A DNA stretch of 64,000 nt from an uncultured Collinsella sp. (GTDB taxonomy: Bacteria > Actinomycetota > Coriobacteriia > Coriobacteriales > Coriobacteriaceae). Positions 24,388 to 32,644 of this stretch are shown here, piece by piece. The stretch covers positions 1-64,000 of the forward strand of contig UQTU01000005.1 of the NCBI GenBank assembly GCA_900544135.1. Direction: 5' to 3'. Below the pieces are notes generated by a model. It was not told the origin of the DNA and made no database searches. It saw only the letters and a list, made by a program, of their open reading frames with translations. Position 1 is the stretch's first letter; every line of letters starts with the position of its first letter. The translations under genes and the position numbers were made by a program.

Positions 24388-24975
24388 TTGAGCCTTAAGG
24401 TTTATCGCGGGCGCACGCTTGCCCGCAGTCAGGCGCTGCAGCTGCTGTTTCAGGCCGAGGCCACGGACAGCCCGCTCGAGCGCGTCCTCGAGGGCGATTT
24501 CCTGATCTCGAAGGGCCCCCTCGACCCCTATGCGCTCGAGCTTTGCCGTGGTGCCTACGAGCATATCGATCGCATCGACTGTGCCCTGCGCGCCGTCGCC
24601 AAGAACTGGGATCTTATGCGCATGCCCGGCGCCGACCGCAACCTGCTGCGTATCGCCGTCTACGAGATGCGCTTCCTCACCGACGAGGAGGTCTCGGACG
24701 CCATCGTGATCAACGAGGCCGTCGAGCTTTCCAAGGCCTATGGCACCGATCAGTCCGCGTCGTTTGTCAACGGCGTGCTGGGCAAGATCGCTCGTAGCGA
24801 GGAGCTGCCGGGTGAGGATCTGTACCAGGAGCTGCTGGCCGAAGATCGCGCTCGCGAGGAGGCGCAGGCTGCCGAGGCGGCCGCCAAGGTCGCTGCCGCT
24901 CAGGCTGCCGCCGGTGTACTTGCCGAGGATGCGGACGCTGCTGAGGCCGTCGAGGCCGACTCCGTCGAGGAGTAG
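24388..24975 (+). CDS. nusB: Transcription antitermination protein NusB
   Basis: The 195-residue product has the all-helical NusB fold in its first about 145 residues (RTLARSQALQLLFQAEA, ADRNLLRIAVYEMRFL, NEAVELSKAYGTDQSASFVNGVLGKI). NusB binds boxA RNA with NusE during rRNA transcription. An Ala/Glu-rich tail of about 50 residues is extra compared with the roughly 140-residue E. coli protein. Translation probably starts at TTG 24388, since AAGGAG ends seven bases upstream and no ATG is available. Confidence 0.9.
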   Translation: MSLKVYRGRTLARSQALQLLFQAEATDSPLERVLEGDFLISKGPLDPYALELCRGAYEHIDRIDCALRAVAKNWDLMRMPGADRNLLRIAVYEMRFLTDEEVSDAIVINEAVELSKAYGTDQSASFVNGVLGKIARSEELPGEDLYQELLAEDRAREEAQAAEAAAKVAAAQAAAGVLAEDADAAEAVEADSVEE

Positions 24976-24977
24976 CC

Positions 24978-25217
24978 ATGCCAGAGGGTTCCGTCCGCAA
25001 CTTCGATGAGATCTCGGATCGCCTGGACCAGATCATCGCTACCGTTCGCTCCAAGGATACCTCCTTGGAGCGTTCGCTCGATCTGTTTGACGAGGCGATT
25101 GAGCTGGGCTCCCGCGCGGTCGATATGGTCGACAAGTTTGAGTTGACGCCGCGTGAGGCCGATAAGCTCGAACAGGAATACGATGAGGATGCGGCAAACG
25201 AATCCCAGGATAGCTAG
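24978..25217 (+). CDS. xseB: Exodeoxyribonuclease VII small subunit
   Basis: The 79-residue helical protein has the XseB pattern (FDEISDRLDQIIATV, LERSLDLFDEAIELG). It would pair with XseA, which digests single-stranded DNA; xseA is not in the window. It starts two bases after the nusB stop. The acidic C-terminal tail is typical. Confidence 0.88.
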   Translation: MPEGSVRNFDEISDRLDQIIATVRSKDTSLERSLDLFDEAIELGSRAVDMVDKFELTPREADKLEQEYDEDAANESQDS

Positions 25218-25243
25218 GCCGCATCTCTGGATACGAATGGTTG

Positions 25244-26056
25244 ATGGCATTCATGAAACGCGTGCGTCTTGATGACGAACTGATTTCACAGGGCATCTGC
25301 GCCGATCGCGCGGATGCCCTTCGCACTCTTATGGCCGGCTTGGTCTCGAGTGGCGGCGAGCGCTTGACTTCGCCGGGTCTTAAGGTGATGCCGGGGCTGC
25401 CGCTGCACGTGAAGGGGCGTATTCCCTATGTTGGCCGCGGCGGTCTTAAGCTCGAAGGCGCGCTTGATGCGTTTGGCATCAATCCGACGGGCCTTGCCTG
25501 TTTGGATGTGGGCTGCTCTACCGGCGGTTTTACCGATTGCCTGCTCAAGCGCGGAGCTGCGACTGTTGTCTCTGTGGACGTGGGTCGCGCCCAGTTCGAT
25601 TGGTCGTTGCGTCAGGACGATCGCGTGACGCTGCATGAGCGCACAAACGTGACGCAGCTGCCTGAGCTTGGCTATGCCGGCGCCATCGACCTGGCTGTGT
25701 GTGATGTCTCGTTTACCAGCATCGCGAACATTATCGATGCGGTACTGGCGTGCCTGGCGCCTACGGGTGCATTCTGCACGCTCGTAAAGCCGCAGTTTGA
25801 GGCTCCGGCGGCGCTGGTGGGCGAGGGCGGCATTGTGACCGATCCCGCCGTGCGCCGCGATACGCTCGTGGCGGCGGTTGAGCTCTTTGCTGCCAAGGGG
25901 CTGTTCCCGGTCGATGTGTGCGTGTCGCCCATTCATGGTGCCAAGGGCAACGTTGAGTTTTTCCTGTACGGCACGAGATTTGAATCTGGCGACCGCTCGC
26001 AAGACGTGCTGCAATCCCAGGTATCGGTTTTGAGCGAGAAAGCTGCAACGCTATGA
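25244..26056 (+). CDS. TlyA-family rRNA 2'-O-methyltransferase
   Basis: The 270-residue protein has an N-terminal S4 RNA-binding domain (residues about 5-65) and an FtsJ-like SAM methyltransferase domain with the SAM loop DVGCSTGGFTDC. TlyA enzymes methylate 16S and/or 23S rRNA and in mycobacteria affect capreomycin sensitivity. The older name hemolysin A is misleading. Several starts lie close together (TTG 25241, ATG 25244, ATG 25253), none with a strong ribosome site. The stop overlaps the nadK ATG (ATGA), and tlyA-nadK-recN is a conserved order in Gram-positive bacteria. Confidence 0.88.
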   Translation: MAFMKRVRLDDELISQGICADRADALRTLMAGLVSSGGERLTSPGLKVMPGLPLHVKGRIPYVGRGGLKLEGALDAFGINPTGLACLDVGCSTGGFTDCLLKRGAATVVSVDVGRAQFDWSLRQDDRVTLHERTNVTQLPELGYAGAIDLAVCDVSFTSIANIIDAVLACLAPTGAFCTLVKPQFEAPAALVGEGGIVTDPAVRRDTLVAAVELFAAKGLFPVDVCVSPIHGAKGNVEFFLYGTRFESGDRSQDVLQSQVSVLSEKAATL

Positions 26057-26913
26057 AGGTCTTTCTGGTTCCCAATTACTACAAGCAAGAGGCGGTCGAG
26101 AGCGGCCTGATGCTCGAGCTTTGGCTGACGCGCCAGGGCTATGAGGTCGCATGGGCTGCCGACCAGCGATCGAAGATTCAGAGCACGCCTGATATTGACG
26201 GCTCCGATCTGGTCATTACGCTCGGCGGTGACGGTACGTTGCTGCGCGCTGCCCGCATCCTCAACCATCGCGAGATTCCTATCCTCGGTCTTTCCTATGG
26301 TCACCTGGGCTTTTTAACTGCTGCGAGCCCCGAGGAGCGCGACATTCTGCAGGTCGTGAGCGACGCCCTTTCCGGCGAGCTGCACGTGAGCCGTCGCGCC
26401 ACCATCGCCGCGGATATCGTGTCCGTGCGCGAAGACGGTACGAAGGATGTCGTGCGCACCTTCGCCCTCAACGACATGGCGCTTACCCGCGGTCCGCTGT
26501 CCGATATGGTCGAGTTCGACATCACGGTGTCGGGCCACCATATCGACCGACTGCGTGGCGACGGCGTGGTCGTGTCCACGGCGACTGGTTCTACGGGGTA
26601 CGCGCTCAGTGCCGGTGGCCCCATCGTGAGCCCCGACTATACGGGTATGGTCTGCGTACCTATTGCGCCGCACACCATTCAGGCCCGTGCCTTCTTGACT
26701 TCGCCGAGTGATGTCGTCGAAATCTTTATGTCTGATGACCGTCCGAGCGTTCCGGCGATCGCTATCGATGGACAATTTATTACTTGCGATGGCACCGTTG
26801 AGAGCGTGGCGGTGCGTCGCGGGCCCGGTGATGTGCTGCTGCTGGATTACGGCCCCGAGAGCTTCTATAACTCGGTGAGCCGCGTATTCTACGGAGTCCG
26901 TCATGATCGATGA
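26053..26913 (+). CDS. nadK: NAD kinase
   Basis: The 286-residue enzyme phosphorylates NAD to NADP. The catalytic GGDGT motif is at residues 58-62 (Asp60). NDMALTRG and the glycine-rich GSTGYALSAGGP follow, matching bacterial NadK. It is coupled by overlap to tlyA upstream and to recN downstream (11 bases). Confidence 0.95.
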   Translation: MKVFLVPNYYKQEAVESGLMLELWLTRQGYEVAWAADQRSKIQSTPDIDGSDLVITLGGDGTLLRAARILNHREIPILGLSYGHLGFLTAASPEERDILQVVSDALSGELHVSRRATIAADIVSVREDGTKDVVRTFALNDMALTRGPLSDMVEFDITVSGHHIDRLRGDGVVVSTATGSTGYALSAGGPIVSPDYTGMVCVPIAPHTIQARAFLTSPSDVVEIFMSDDRPSVPAIAIDGQFITCDGTVESVAVRRGPGDVLLLDYGPESFYNSVSRVFYGVRHDR

Positions 26914-28531
26914 GCTGCAGGTTTCTAACATTGCGCTCATTCGCGAGGCGACGCTGCTGCCGAGTGCCGGCCTGACTGTCCTGACCGGCGAGACCGGTGC
27001 CGGCAAGACCGCGCTGCTCTCGGCCCTCAAGCTTATTTTGGGTGAGCGCGCGGATTCGTCTATGGTGCGCGAGGGCGAGGCGCTGGCGAGCGTCGAGGCG
27101 CGCCTGTTTGACGGCCCGCACGACACGGAGGGCTTCATCGTGCAGCGCAGTCTTTCTGCCGAGGGCCGCAGCCGAGTGAAGATTGACGGACGCATCGCCA
27201 GTGTGCGCGAGCTTTCGGAGCGCGTTGGCGTGATGATGGATCTGTGCGGCCAACACGAGCACCAGCGCTTGCTCGATCCGGCGCATCATGTTGCGATGGT
27301 CGATGCCTGGGCAGGGCGCCCTGCACTCGAGGCGCTCGAGCACTACCGCGCCTGCTTTAAGGCTTCGCGCGCTGCCGCTAAGGAGGTTCGACGTGTCGAA
27401 GAGACCTCGCGTGCGCAGGGGAGCCGCGTCGAGGAAGCGCGCTTTGCGCTCGAGCGTATCGGCGAGGTCGACCCCAAACCGGGCGAGTATGAGGAACTCG
27501 AGGAACTGCTGCCGCGCTCCGAACATGCCGAGGTGCTGGTTGCCACAGCTAATGATGCCCATGCATCGCTTGCCTCTGAAGGGGGAGCGCTCGATGCCGT
27601 GAACAGCGCCGTGGCAGAACTTTCCCGTATGGCTTCCGTCGATCGCAAACTTGGCGACATTGCCGATTTGCTTTCGGATGCCTGTATCTCCCTTGAGGAT
27701 TGCGCGAACGAACTTCGTGCCTATCGCGATGGCGTCGCCTTCGATCCGCGCGAGCTCGCTCGCATGCGTGAGCGGTATTCCGACCTCAAGGGCCTGCTGC
27801 GTCAGTGGGGTCCTACCATGGACGATGTTTTTGCCATGCGCGATCGCTCGCAAGAGCTGCTGTCCCTGGTCGATGATGGCGATGAACAGATCGGAAAGGC
27901 GCGTGAGGCACTCGGGAGCGCCGAGCACGAGTTGTTTGCCGCTGCCAAGGCACTTAAGCGCGCTCGCAATGTGGCGGCCCCGCGCTTCTGCCACGAGGTT
28001 TGCCGCCAGATGGCTCGCCTGGAGATGGGCGGCGCCGAGCTCGTCTGGGAGTCGCGTGATCTTCCCCGTGCTGAGTGGACGCCCGTTGGTCCTTCGAGCT
28101 ACGAGCTGCTATACCGCAGCGGTGCCGGTTTGACTCCACGTCCCCTGCGCCGCATTGCGTCGGGCGGCGAGCTCAGCCGCGTCATGTTGGCAAGTAAGGT
28201 TGTCCTCGGTAGCGCGGACGGTGTCGATACGCTGGTGTTTGACGAGGTCGATGCCGGTGTCGGTGGCTCCACGGCGCGTGCGCTCGCGGGCGTGCTGGCA
28301 GATCTCGCCGCTACGCATCAGGTGATTGTCGTAACCCACTTGGCGCAGGTCGCCGTCATGGCTGACAAGCATTATGTCGTCAGCAAGGAACCGGGCGACG
28401 TTCCCCAGACGCATCTGGATGAGGTGGCTGGGGATGCTCGCACCGCAGAGATCGCCCGCATGCTGAGCGGCGATCAGTCCGAGGCAAGCTTGGCCCACGC
28501 GAAGCAGATGCTCGAAGAAGCTCGAGGTTAG
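26903..28531 (+). CDS. recN: DNA repair protein RecN
   Basis: The 542-residue SMC-like ATPase takes part in double-strand-break repair. Walker A is GETGAGKTA (residues about 30-38), the Q-loop region is CGQHEHQRL, a coiled-coil middle follows, then the ABC signature ASGGELSRVMLA and Walker B LVFDEVDAGVGG. Length and order are normal. It ends the efp-recN run, and a bidirectional terminator follows. Confidence 0.95.
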   Translation: MIDELQVSNIALIREATLLPSAGLTVLTGETGAGKTALLSALKLILGERADSSMVREGEALASVEARLFDGPHDTEGFIVQRSLSAEGRSRVKIDGRIASVRELSERVGVMMDLCGQHEHQRLLDPAHHVAMVDAWAGRPALEALEHYRACFKASRAAAKEVRRVEETSRAQGSRVEEARFALERIGEVDPKPGEYEELEELLPRSEHAEVLVATANDAHASLASEGGALDAVNSAVAELSRMASVDRKLGDIADLLSDACISLEDCANELRAYRDGVAFDPRELARMRERYSDLKGLLRQWGPTMDDVFAMRDRSQELLSLVDDGDEQIGKAREALGSAEHELFAAAKALKRARNVAAPRFCHEVCRQMARLEMGGAELVWESRDLPRAEWTPVGPSSYELLYRSGAGLTPRPLRRIASGGELSRVMLASKVVLGSADGVDTLVFDEVDAGVGGSTARALAGVLADLAATHQVIVVTHLAQVAVMADKHYVVSKEPGDVPQTHLDEVAGDARTAEIARMLSGDQSEASLAHAKQMLEEARG

Positions 28532-28549
28532 GTCGTATCAGCGGTGTTG

Positions 28550-28582
28550 GTGGGACAAAATTGACTGAAATTTTTGTCCCAC
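28550..28582. terminator. Bidirectional terminator between recN and the rpiR-type gene
   Basis: GTGGGACAAAA and TTTTGTCCCAC form a perfect 11-bp stem around an 11-base loop. The A and T runs serve both strands. The genes on either side converge. Confidence 0.85.
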
Positions 28583-28590
28583 TACGCGTT

Positions 28591-29448
28591 TTACTCAACG
28601 ACCTTATCCGGCTGGATGAGCTCCTCGTAGTAGCTGATATGCTCGCGGGCGTCTTCAATCTCGGGCAGCAGGAAGTTGTAGATAACCTCGATGATCATCG
28701 TGGCACTCATCTTGGAGAACGCAAAGTCGCCCGTGGTGAGCAGTGCCTCGTGGTTCACAGTATTAAAGGTGTAGTCGGCCAGGCGAGCAAGCGGGGACTT
28801 GCTGTCGCTGCTGATGACGACAACGGTGGCGCCACAGCCGCGAGCCGCTTTTGCCATGCGATTCAGTCGACGCGACTTGCCGGAGTTCGAGATCAGCACG
28901 ATGACATCTCCAGGGCGCAGCGTAAGCGCAAAACCAATCGAGGTCTCGCTGATGGTGCTTGCCATACAGCGAAGGCCCAGCTGCGAAAATTTAAACGTCG
29001 CGTCGAGCGCGACGGCGTTGGTGTTGCCTACGGCTGCAAACTCGATAGCCCCTGCGTTCTTAAACGCGTGCACGACGGCTGTCAGTGAGTCGTGATCAAT
29101 GCCATCGATAGTCGCATTGAGTTCGCTGACCTTGGCAGCGAGAATATTCTTGAGGCTCTGCTCCATATTGTCGAGCGAGACCTCGTCGGTGAGGCCTTCA
29201 TTGCGCTGGCTTTCCAGATCGCGCGCTAGTGAAAACTGGAAACTGCGAAAACTGCCAAAACCCAGTTTGCGGCAGAAGCGCGAGACGGTTGCTTCGGAGG
29301 TTGCAGCGGCGCGCGAAAGCTGGGCGGCTGTCAGACGCGGGGCCTCGGACTGGTGCTCTAGGATATAGTCGACAATGCGCTGCTCGGACTCGCTGTATCC
29401 CTTGTGCGTGCTAATAAGGGAGAGTGCGCTTTTGCTGCTATCGGACAT
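28591..29448 (-). CDS. RpiR/MurR-family transcriptional regulator
   Basis: The 285-residue regulator has an N-terminal HTH_6 domain (residues about 1-80, with AAATSEATVSRFCRKLGF as the recognition helix) and a C-terminal SIS sugar-phosphate-binding domain (residues about 115-250, with the GNTNAVALDATFKFSQ and ISNSGKSRR loops). RpiR proteins sense phosphorylated sugars. It is divergent from fruA, so it probably controls that gene and may respond to fructose 1-phosphate or a related ester. The ATG at 29448 is chosen for its AGGAGT site; the frame is open 38 codons further. Confidence 0.9.
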   Translation of the reverse strand: MSDSSKSALSLISTHKGYSESEQRIVDYILEHQSEAPRLTAAQLSRAAATSEATVSRFCRKLGFGSFRSFQFSLARDLESQRNEGLTDEVSLDNMEQSLKNILAAKVSELNATIDGIDHDSLTAVVHAFKNAGAIEFAAVGNTNAVALDATFKFSQLGLRCMASTISETSIGFALTLRPGDVIVLISNSGKSRRLNRMAKAARGCGATVVVISSDSKSPLARLADYTFNTVNHEALLTTGDFAFSKMSATMIIEVIYNFLLPEIEDAREHISYYEELIQPDKVVE

Positions 29449-29529
29449 GGTTGACTCCTGGTTGGCATTAAAAGCTGGCTTTTTGTGTGCCGCTCTAGTA
29501 TACGGGGATTGGTAAATACAAGATACACC

Positions 29530-29584
29530 TTGCCGTTTCAATAGTTGATGGTAAACTTTCATCGACCGTTTACGGTAATGAAAG
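29530..29584 (+). promoter_or_regulatory. Candidate fruA promoter with overlapping operator
   Basis: TTGCCG (29530-29535) and TAAACT (29552-29557) are 16 bases apart. Two nested inverted repeats overlap the -10: GTAAAC/GTTTAC (29551-29556, 29568-29573) and CTTTCAT/ATGAAAG (29556-29562, 29578-29584). The divergent RpiR-type regulator is the natural candidate to bind here. Confidence 0.45.
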
Positions 29585-29720
29585 AACCTTTCACCGGAGA
29601 AATGAGCTGTATTTCTTCTCGTACAAGCGGTGACTTGGTATCTTTCAGATGTGGAAATACGCGCATTGAAGCGCGTGTAGGGGAGCGCCCGCGGGCGCTG
29701 TACTCAAGAAGGAGGGACAC

Positions 29721-31724
29721 ATGGCTAAGTTTGACATCATCGCCGCCACCGGTTGCCCGACCGGTATCGCGCACACCTTCATGGCGAAGGAGGCGCTGGA
29801 GAAGGCAGCTGCCGAGCGCGGTCTGACCATTAAGGTCGAGACCCATGGCCAGGTCGGTGTCGAGAACGAGCTCACCAAGAGTGAGATCGCTGGTGCCAAG
29901 GCCGTCGTCGTCGCAGCCGACAAGGATGTCCAGGCGGAGCGTTTCGCCGGTAAGCCCATGGTTTCCGTTGGTGTTTCCAAGGCCCTGTCCGTCGAGGCTG
30001 CAGGTAAGCTGATCGACCGCGCACTCGCCGCCAAGGGCGACGACACGGTTGCGGCTGCTGCCGATGTCGAGGATGAGGTCGAGGAGAAGGAGTCCATCGG
30101 CCACATCATCTATAAGCACATCATGAACGGCGTCAGCCACATGCTGGTCTTCGTCGTTGCTGGTGGTGTTCTGACCGCCGTTTCGTTCCTGTGGGGCATC
30201 ACGTCCTTCGATTCGACGGCTGCCGACTACAACAGCTTCGCCGCTATGCTCAAGATCATCGGCGGCATTGCCATGAACCTCATGGTTCCCGTGCTTTCCG
30301 CCTACATCGCCGAGTCCATCGGCAAGCGCCCGGCGCTCGTTCCCGGCTTTGTTGCCGGTATGATCGCCATCCAGGGCCTGCCCGTTAACGCCGATACACA
30401 CATGATCGATGCTGGCGGCACGGGCGTGGGCTTCGGCTTCCTCGGCGGCATCGTCGGCGGCTTCCTCGCTGGTTATGTCATCTTGCTGCTCGAGAAGGTT
30501 TTCTCTAAAATTCCTGCGAGCCTTAATGGCCTGAAGGCAATCTTCCTGTATCCGCTGTGCTCTACCGCCATCGTCGGCCTGGTCATGCTCGGTATTTCCG
30601 GCCCCATGGCTGCCATTAACCAGGGCATGATGGATTTCCTGCAGAGCCTCGGTAACTCCGGTCCGGTGATCCTTGGCCTGGCCATCGGCTGCATGTGCGC
30701 CTTTGATATGGGCGGCCCGGTCAACAAGGCTGCTTACGCTACTGGCACCTTCCTGCTCGGTACCGCTCTCGAAGCTGGCGTCGGCACCGAGACCTACAAC
30801 TTCGGCACCAACTTCATGGCTGCCGTCTCCGCCGCTTGCATCGTTCCGCCGCTGATCACCACCTTCGCCGTCGTTGTCGGCAAGAAGTACTTCAGCCAGG
30901 AGGATCATGACGCCGGTATCGTCAACCTTATCCTTGGTTGCACCCACATCACCGAGGGCGCCATTCCGTTCATGACCAAGAACATCTGGCCCGTTATGCC
31001 CATCATGATGCTCGGTTCTTCCATCGCTTCCATCTTGACCATCTTCTTCAACGTTCACGATCCGGCGCCTCACGGCGGCTTCCTGGTCCTGCCCGTTGTC
31101 GAGAACGGTCCGCTGTGGGTCCTCGCGATCCTCATCGGCGCCGTGGTCGGTGGCATCCTGTTCGTGGCTTTCAAGAAGTACGACTTCGAGAAGAACCAGA
31201 AGCCCGCTCCTGCAACCAAGCCGGTTGAGGCCCCCAAGGCCGCTGCCGTCGAGGCCCCCAAGGCCGAGGCTGCTGACTTCGTGAAGGTCGAGAACGTCTT
31301 TGTCGCCGAGGACTTCGCTTCTCGTGACGAGGCTCTGAGCTTCGTTTCCAACCAGGCTGTCAAGGCCGGTATCGCCAGCGACGCCGACGCCGTGATGAAC
31401 GCCTTCCTGGCCCGCGAAGCCGAGGGCACCACGGGCATGATGGAGGGCTTCGCCATCCCGCATGCCAAGTCCGACGCCATTACCGAGGCTGCCGTCATCG
31501 TCGTCAAGGACGAGTCCGGCGTGACCGGTTGGGACACCATGGACGGCGCTCCCGTTAACGTGGCTATCGCCCTGCTCATCCCCGGTGCCCAGGCCGGCAC
31601 TACGCACCTCAAGATCCTGTCCAAGGTCGCCGAGGCGCTCATGGACGAGGGCTTCCGTGCCACCGTCAAGGGTTCCACCGACGCCGCCGAGATCGCCAAG
31701 ACGATCAACGCCCGCCTGGTCTAA
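29721..31724 (+). CDS. fruA: PTS fructose-type transporter, EIIBCA fusion
   Basis: The 667-residue phosphotransferase permease takes up fructose (or a related hexose) while phosphorylating it. Domain order is IIB at residues 1-105 with the phospho-cysteine in ATGCPTGIAHT (Cys12), IIC at about 125-490 with multiple membrane spans, an Ala/Pro/Lys-rich linker, and IIA at about 520-667 with the phospho-histidine in GFAIPHAKS (His581). Many FruA proteins run IIA-IIB-IIC, so the B-C-A order is worth noting. A GAAGGAGG site precedes the ATG. The tandem PfkB kinases and the general PTS genes downstream complete the route. Confidence 0.92.
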   Translation: MAKFDIIAATGCPTGIAHTFMAKEALEKAAAERGLTIKVETHGQVGVENELTKSEIAGAKAVVVAADKDVQAERFAGKPMVSVGVSKALSVEAAGKLIDRALAAKGDDTVAAAADVEDEVEEKESIGHIIYKHIMNGVSHMLVFVVAGGVLTAVSFLWGITSFDSTAADYNSFAAMLKIIGGIAMNLMVPVLSAYIAESIGKRPALVPGFVAGMIAIQGLPVNADTHMIDAGGTGVGFGFLGGIVGGFLAGYVILLLEKVFSKIPASLNGLKAIFLYPLCSTAIVGLVMLGISGPMAAINQGMMDFLQSLGNSGPVILGLAIGCMCAFDMGGPVNKAAYATGTFLLGTALEAGVGTETYNFGTNFMAAVSAACIVPPLITTFAVVVGKKYFSQEDHDAGIVNLILGCTHITEGAIPFMTKNIWPVMPIMMLGSSIASILTIFFNVHDPAPHGGFLVLPVVENGPLWVLAILIGAVVGGILFVAFKKYDFEKNQKPAPATKPVEAPKAAAVEAPKAEAADFVKVENVFVAEDFASRDEALSFVSNQAVKAGIASDADAVMNAFLAREAEGTTGMMEGFAIPHAKSDAITEAAVIVVKDESGVTGWDTMDGAPVNVAIALLIPGAQAGTTHLKILSKVAEALMDEGFRATVKGSTDAAEIAKTINARLV

Positions 31725-31762
31725 TCCCCCAGCCCGCGAATAACATCGCCCCCTGTATATAA

Positions 31763-31795
31763 GGCGGAGTCCCTCCCCAGGGTCTCCGTCTTTTT
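31763..31795 (+). terminator. Intrinsic terminator after fruA
   Basis: GGCGGAGTCCCT pairs with AGGGTCTCCGTC (one mismatch, one G-T pair) and is followed by a run of T. Confidence 0.75.
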
Positions 31796-31804
31796 CATCC
31801 CCAA

Positions 31805-31877
31805 ATAAGTTGCGGTGAAATAGGGACTGTTTAAACGATTCAACCCCAAATTCAGCCCCTATTTCACCGCAACTTAT
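31805..31877. repeat. REP-like palindrome, copy 1
   Basis: A 21-bp arm (ATAAGTTGCGGTGAAATAGG plus G) and its exact complement are separated by 31 bases. Related copies lie at 40450-40518 and, as a half, at 42180-42199. All are intergenic. Confidence 0.75.
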
Positions 31878-31980
31878 AAAAGGGTATAGAGGGGGCTACC
31901 TATCGAGTCTTTATCGCGAACAGTTCATCAGCCAGAATTCCTTTCAGCCGACATAACTCTGGACCGACCGATTTTCCGCA

Positions 31981-32109
31981 GCTTGCTCGCCGGGCGGGGC
32001 GATTAAGTTTGTCGCGAGTTCCGCACGCAAAGGAAAGCACTTAATGTGCTTTCCGTCTTGCGCAGGACTGTAGAGCAGCAAACTTAATCGCCCCGCCCGG
32101 CGAGCAAGC
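31981..32109. repeat. 129-bp element with perfect 30-bp inverted arms
   Basis: The 30-base left arm (31981-32010, beginning GCTTGCTCGCCGGGCGGGGC) is repeated exactly in inverse at 32080-32109. The 69-base centre holds a nine-bp hairpin (GGAAAGCAC-TTAAT-GTGCTTTCC). No open frame of interest lies inside. Extruded DNA or RNA would be a very stable cruciform. It sits in the 522-base gap between fruA and ptsH. Whether it is a MITE-like repeat or a regulator of ptsH cannot be told from one copy. Confidence 0.8.
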
Positions 32110-32247
32110 GGACGACAAACACATCTGTCCAATAATTCGTCTGAAACACAATGAAAAACCGTTTGATGTGAGTTAATATAAACAACGTCGTGAATCTGAC
32201 TCCTGCCACATACATGACAGGGGTTAAACACAAAAAAGGAGTCAACT

Positions 32248-32511
32248 ATGGTTTCTGAGAAGGCTACCCTCGTTAATCCTCAGGGTCTGCACATGCGTCC
32301 GGCTGGTCTGTTCGCCTCCACCATGGGCAAGTACGCCTGTGACGTGACGGTCGTCACCCCCGAGAAGGAGGTCAACGGCAAGTCCCCGATGGCCCTCATG
32401 GCTGCTGGTATCCCCTGCGGCACCGAGGTCGAGGTCAAGTGTGACGGCGCTGACGAGGCCGAGGCTCTGGCTGCTGCCATCGAGCTCATCAAGAGCGGTC
32501 TTGGCGAGTAG
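32248..32511 (+). CDS. ptsH: Phosphocarrier protein HPr
   Basis: The 87-residue protein relays phosphate from enzyme I to the PTS permeases. The active-site histidine is His15 in GLHMRPAG, and the regulatory Ser46 in NGKSPMALMA sits where HPr kinase acts in low-GC Gram-positive bacteria. No hprK is in the window. A AAAAAGGAG site precedes the ATG. A partial terminator separates it from ptsI, which would keep HPr more abundant than enzyme I. Confidence 0.96.
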   Translation: MVSEKATLVNPQGLHMRPAGLFASTMGKYACDVTVVTPEKEVNGKSPMALMAAGIPCGTEVEVKCDGADEAEALAAAIELIKSGLGE

Positions 32512-32556
32512 AACTCAAACGGGTCGCATGTTGAACAACTAAGTTCATATTTGGGG

Positions 32557-32592
32557 GCGCAGTGACCTGTTGTAAGGTAACTGCGCTCTTTT
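32557..32592 (+). terminator. Intercistronic terminator between ptsH and ptsI
   Basis: GCGCAGTGACCT pairs with AGGTAACTGCGC (one mismatch), and TCTTTT follows. It lies between two genes of one pathway, so read-through is expected. Confidence 0.7.
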
Positions 32593-32644
32593 GTCATGGA
32601 TATGGCAAAACGCTTTATCACATGACACGGAGAGAGGAATGGGA

